In this document: positions 59,400 to 64,000 of the stretch, one piece after another
Layout of the letters: every line of letters begins with the position of its first letter
Position numbering within the stretch: the first letter of the stretch is position 1
Source of the DNA: Phoronis australis
Lineage: Eukaryota; Phoronida; Phoronidae
DNA: 64,000 bases
Direction of reading: 5' to 3'
Assembly: GCA_002633005.1 (NCBI GenBank)
Contig: NMRA01000119.1
Location: forward strand, 436,650-500,649
The notes under the pieces: model-generated
Told to the model about the DNA's origin: nothing
Database searches by the model: none
Seen by the model: only the letters and a program-made list of their open reading frames with translations
Position numbers and translations under genes: made by a program

Positions 59400-61780
59400 T
59401 TAACTATGCGGCACGTTTCTAGGAGTTGTGCAACTAATATGATATGGTCCGTGGTGGTCCGTTTTCACTTGTGTCAATTCCGATGTTTAGTGATGACGTA
59501 TGTGGCACTATTATGACGCATTCGGACCCACAAATGCAATGTACAGTCACATCACATTTTCAAAAATTTTGCAAATCTTGGATTTTTTCAGATTCAAATT
59601 AACCACAAGGGCAACTTAGCACTCGATTTTTTTTTTTAAATTATGCGTTTTGATTAATCGGTGTGCTCCGACAACGGTTACACTCAGTGTGTGCTCCCCG
59701 ATAGATGAGAAGGAGTAAGATTGTCCAGATCTGTAGCCAATATAACAATGTTCCAGGTCCTTAATAATTTACAGCGATACATAAATTTGACCTAACTATT
59801 ATCAATACTGTTTTTAATTGATGCATTTTAATTGTATTTGACTGGGTCCGAAACGTCAAAATGATATACTAATTACAAGGCTAATTTGATTGGCATTTTT
59901 ATTCATTGTTACAGTTTTGGTGTTAGCCATAGACAGATCTGCTACGGCCGCAAGCTCCAACAGTTCAAATCATTGGTGTATGTTTAGACATTGGTTAGCA
60001 AATATAATACAATTCCAAAAAGTCACATCTCGTTGTTAATTACTTACGTTCATAACCGATAACTAAATGAATTTGCCAAATGTCTAAATTGTATTGGTGG
60101 TTAAATATCAAGTTATATGTAAATATAAGCTATTTAATATTTGTACTTTATTACAAAGAGCATTTTAATTTAATTTTAAAATCTGTCTCATCCAAAAAAA
60201 TTCCCGAAAATGCGTTTCTTCAGTGTCATTTTGATTTTTTATCATTCAGTATGTTGAGTATGATTTTATGAATTGCTTCAATTTCTGAATAGACAGCAGA
60301 CAGCGCCACCTCTCGGTACCATATTAGGGGAATATAAAATGTGCAACTTGAAAATATGAGGAATTTTCAAAATATCCAATGTTTGCAGATAATTCTCGTC
60401 ACACAGAAAAATTGCGTTAACGAGTGTTTCAGAGCTGCAGCGGACAATGAAGCTGTTGTTATTATCATTTCATAGTCCAAAACCTGGTTTAGTATAAATA
60501 TTAATAATTCGCAATACATTTAGAAATCTTACCTCATAAACTTATAAGGAGCACGCTACCGAATGTATTAGTTTTTTTACATATGCACTATTTCACCTAA
60601 CGCAATGGAAAAGAAATAGTCCTCTCTTTCAGAACAGAAATTCGCTTAACAATTACAACCATGACACAAAGCAACTTACAGAGACAAGAAACAGGTTCCA
60701 AAAAGTCAAAACGTCATACCCGACGAAAGTTTAAAGCCAGCAAATATAAACAAACTACCCACAAAGTAGGCGTACCTTCCAATTTTTGCTCTTAATTTCC
60801 ATGAAACAAATTGAAAATAATTCAAACACACTTATATGTTCACCACGACATTCCTGGCAATTTTATTTTGACAAAAATTTGACAAATACACATGAATACC
60901 ACCTAGCCATATTACAACAGTTTACATGCTGAAATTGTCACCATCCTGTGCAGAGATTATGGGATGTCCTTGGTAACAAAACACCAGACCATACAGATAT
61001 ATGATTATGGAGGGCCTAATCGATAAGTCTGTACATTTTAGTCAAATATCTTCAAAATAAAGAAATTTTAATAAAACTCGATAATGTCTTCTGAAAGTAA
61101 AAAGCCTGTAGGCGGCCAACTGTCATTAATTGGATCACACGAACATGCAGGGCCAGGCATGGCAAAACAACAGTATCAACAACAGGGTCAAATTTCATTT
61201 GAAATCTATGCTTAAGATGAAATTTGAAAAAAAAAACGCTGTGAAAGTTACATAAAATAGCATTTGTTTTCGTTTAATGGAACTTTTGAATTCATTCATA
61301 AAAATCGGAAAACCCCTACTTTTTATAGACCTTCATGCAAAAGTGGAATATTTTGAAAATAATTGCAAACAACGTTTTGGAAACCAGTGCTTAAAACACT
61401 GCATCTAAGTACATTTTCGGGGTTTTTATCTTACGTTGAAGAAGGTGGATTTACTACCAAAAAATTCACATGACAAAAAATGATGTAACGCATTGTTCCA
61501 TGTAAACGCCCATTGCTCATTTGAACTCCCATCCTGAACTTTTTAGTGAAGATCGTTAAGCGCCGGGGTATGCCCCTTTTAACGCTCAATCCCCACTTTT
61601 TAAAAAGGTTCCTTGAGCATCTACCAGGCCCTGAAATTTTATGAGTCATTCGGAAGCAATTTTGTTAAATATTTTCCAATGTCACATTTTTTACTCGAAA
61701 AACATTTCGGGAACGTGATGTGAGGTGGGAATATGTAATCGTTTAGCTTTTGAATGGTATAATTCATCTAAAAATAATAC
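59400..61780. other. Intergenic DNA, nothing supported
   Basis: AT-rich, short frames only. TGACTGGGTCCGAAACGTCA near 59840 resembles scattered TTTGA...GACCCAGT blocks near 420 and 14985, possibly faint repeat traces. Confidence 0.3.
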
Positions 61781-61784
61781 AAGT

Positions 61785-62488
61785 TTGCCCCCCCTCCCGC
61801 CCAGAAAAGTTTTCTGTTTTTTCCTTTAAAAATCAAGCATTTTCCTTGATTCCTGAAGTATTATCCATGAAAAAAGGCAAAGAAATACGGAGAACGTATC
61901 AAACAGCGAAAACTTAAAATACCACAAACTTGAACTCACGAACTGGCGGATAGTGCGCGCGTGCTTTACCACTACAGCACCACTACGTTGGTAGTAAAAG
62001 ACCTACTTGTTTATGGTCCACAGTGTTTGCGCGCGAAACCTACTTCTTTTTGTAATACTTATTACACGTTTTATATTTTGTGCAATCGGTTCGTAACAAA
62101 TTTGTTAGTGTATTTAAAATAGTTCTATTGCACAAAAGACAAAACCCGTTTTTCGTGTTGGCAATAATGACGCCGGGGATTGCTTTGGAAATCGTCTTAA
62201 GTTAAGGTTTGACAAAGAGAGAATTATGAGTTTTTGAGTGATTTACTAAAGCTTCGATTAAAATTCACATCTTACCAGCAGCTTCTATTTTTCATCGTCA
62301 CTCAGGTTCCATTTTCTTTAAAAAATGAAGTAATTTTCTTCATTGCACAGTGGAGCAGACGACGGAAACGGAGTCGTAGTGCTCAGCGCCACTGCTCAGT
62401 GGTCGCCTGGGGTATCGCGAGAGAGCCTATACTTAGCCGTAGTTCCGTTACGACTGCGCCATGTTCCGAACCTGAGCCCCCCCCCCAA
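61785..62488 (-). mobile_element. Long tRNA-like repeat, copy 3 (tail truncated)
   Basis: Minus-strand copy starting at the GCCCCCCCTCCCGCCCAG block, with the tRNA-like part at about 61925-61990 and the GTTTGCGCGCGAAACCTACT block. The small-frame start is mutated (ATG to ACG) and its frame is shifted. Confidence 0.7.
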
Positions 62489-62529
62489 CACTAACTGTTT
62501 AATAAATTAATTCCTAATCAAAATAAAAA

Positions 62530-62712
62530 TCAATCTTGTTTTGAAAATTCAATCCAATCATATAATTTCAATTCTGCTTTATATATTCAATGCTATTTCA
62601 AAAATTAAAATATCAATCCTATTTTAGACATCAAATGCTATTTTATGAATTCACCCCCTATTTATGTGTGAATTCATTCCTCTTTTATATATCAATCATG
62701 TTTTGTAGATTC
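62530..62712 (+). repeat. Degenerate ~19-bp tandem repeat
   Basis: About nine units of TCAATCCTATTTTATANAT type (TCAATCTTGTTTTGAAAAT, TCAATCCTATTTTAGACA, TCAAATGCTATTTTATGAA, TCAATCATGTTTTGTAGAT). Very AT-rich, no coding capacity. Confidence 0.6.
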
Positions 62713-62980
62713 AGTTAACAAGCAAATCCAGTCTGTTTTGGGTTCTGCTAATTTTTTCTGACCCTGTTGGCATATTCACCTCGTGTTCCGTCGACAACAA
62801 GAATGCACCAGGCGGAACGTGGCTCCACGCCTCACCGGTGAACTGATGACAACGAAACAAAAATCATTTTTTATTTTTAAATAATTTTTATACTTTCCGC
62901 TGCCCTACAACTGAGGCATGAAAATACATCAGTTGATTAAGCTGCGGTCGGCTCAGCTATCAGCTCGCAGCGATGGCCCA

Positions 62981-63224
62981 GCCAGCACGCAGGTATCATG
63001 CAATATAGCACGCGCTTTAGCATTCGTGGTCAGTGTAACCTCGGCAGTCATTGGTGAAAAAATGGCGGACTGTGAACGATTTTTAGCCTTGTCATGCAAG
63101 TGGCGTCGCAGCAACTATTTCATTTCTGCAGTCTACGTTTAATAGCCGCGTACTTGATCAAAGCGCATGCGTGCTGGCGCGGCTACCGCCCCACCTAGCG
63201 GCAAGCAGGGAACCCGGCAGCGAG
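62981..63224. mobile_element. Short Mutator-like copy, 10-bp flanking duplication
   Basis: Shares GCCAGCACGCAGGTATC, AAAAAATGGCGGA-TGTGAAC and GCGGCTACCGCCCCACCTAG with the element at 16338-18181. CGATGGCCCA stands on both sides (62971-62980, 63225-63234). The outermost left repeat is missing. Confidence 0.65.
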
Positions 63225-63599
63225 CGATGGCCCACGTATTCGCTCGGCTCACTAGTAGAATCTTCCTGGTAGAATGAACATCCTCTGTACTTTGCACTAG
63301 CAAAATTGAAAATGAACGTTCGCCGCATCAATTAGTAGGGCCTAACCATGGAAGAGAGGTGGATTCTTAGAACAATATTTGGAAAACAAAGCTCCAGTCA
63401 TTTGTCTGTTATAAGCCAACATTTACATCTCTGGCTACTGGATTTTCAGTTGTCCGTTTTGGCTGCCAATATGACTGTCTACACAACGGTTTTTAACATT
63501 TTACAAAACTCAACGAGACTTTCCTCCAAGTCTTCATTGAGGATTTGACTTGACCAGATTAGTTGAGACTGATGCATTGTGGGATTTCATATTTTGCAG

Positions 63600-63892
63600 C
63601 TTTCGAATTCGATCCCATGACGAATCTATCCCTGCTGAAAATTCAAGCCAAAACCCAATTAGAATTGTTAACTGAAGCGCAAGTTTCAATTACCCCATTC
63701 CCTGCCAACACAATAGAGAGCCAGCTGGCTGGCCTGCCTCAGTTAAGATGGCATCATAAAATTCTCCAACTGAATAGGACTACTTGTGACCTTCTTTTTG
63801 ACCTGGATTTTCATATGGAGGAACCAGAAACCTGTTATATGGTAGTTACATTGGCTGAGAACGAATTTTGTAGAAACGTTACATCCCAATAG
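63600..63892 (+). CDS. Probable 3' terminal exon of an unrecognised gene
   Basis: After TTTCATATTTTGCAG (acceptor ending 63599) a 97-codon frame runs to TAG (63890-63892). It includes FEFDPMTNLSLLKIQAKTQL, ITPFPANTIESQLAGLPQLR and CDLLFDLDFHMEEPETCYMV. Composition is balanced and protein-like. AATAAA follows 32 bases after the stop. The acceptor needs an upstream exon leaving one base of a codon, and I could not identify it within the window. The stretch at 63348-63548 is open too but less convincing. Family not recognised. Confidence 0.45.
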
Positions 63893-63923
63893 GTTGGTTG
63901 CACTTACATTGCAATTATTTTAC

Positions 63924-63929
63924 AATAAA
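63924..63929 (+). terminator. Poly(A) signal after terminal exon
   Basis: AATAAA 32 bases beyond the stop at 63890-63892, which supports that exon being 3'-terminal. Confidence 0.5.
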
Positions 63930-64000
63930 TGAAGTAATATGAAAGATAAGCAATATATCTAATCACACAAGTTTTTATTTTTAAAACATGCATACAAATA

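Overview
The window is AT-rich, intron-rich eukaryotic DNA from an invertebrate animal; the species cannot be named from sequence alone. Reasons: spliced genes with GT-AG introns and small exons (26-204 nt), invertebrate-like members of animal enzyme families, AATAAA poly(A) signals, and dense short non-autonomous transposons. The assembly has a 226-base gap (45393-45618) and isolated Ns near 16806, 17623, 19126, 23928 and 37126.

Layout. (1) 1-8088, minus strand: first nine coding exons of a secreted purple acid phosphatase (ACP7/PAPL type); the gene runs off the left edge and its introns hold small foldback elements and a perfect 38-bp palindrome. (2) 8089-27555: gene-poor repeat landscape with a long tRNA-like repeat, two decayed coding regions, a Mutator-like element with a 9-bp target duplication, hAT-like MITEs, and a pair of 1-kb direct repeats enclosing a ~300-bp tandem array. 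(3) 27556-43120, plus strand: a complete ten-exon gene for a gamma-butyrobetaine/trimethyllysine dioxygenase-like Fe(II)/2-oxoglutarate enzyme with a probable mitochondrial leader. Every exon phase joins to give 431 codons. Intron 8 holds several decayed copies of exon 8. (4) 43121-53000: repeats, the gap and a broken THAP zinc-finger domain. (5) 53040-53584, plus: a two-exon gene for a 59-residue secreted, peptide-precursor-like protein. (6) 54327-57960: two linked copies of a Ty3/gypsy-like fragment, one internally deleted. (7) 58000-64000: SINE and repeat copies, then a 3' terminal exon of an unrecognised gene with a poly(A) signal.

The genes are ordinary unlinked animal genes, not an operon or a defence island. 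The acid phosphatase acts in the secretory/lysosomal route and the dioxygenase in carnitine synthesis; nothing here ties them together. I did not find a convincing new multi-gene system. The most rewarding items are the peptide-precursor gene, the fossil exon duplications, and mobile elements whose target-site duplications can be read directly.
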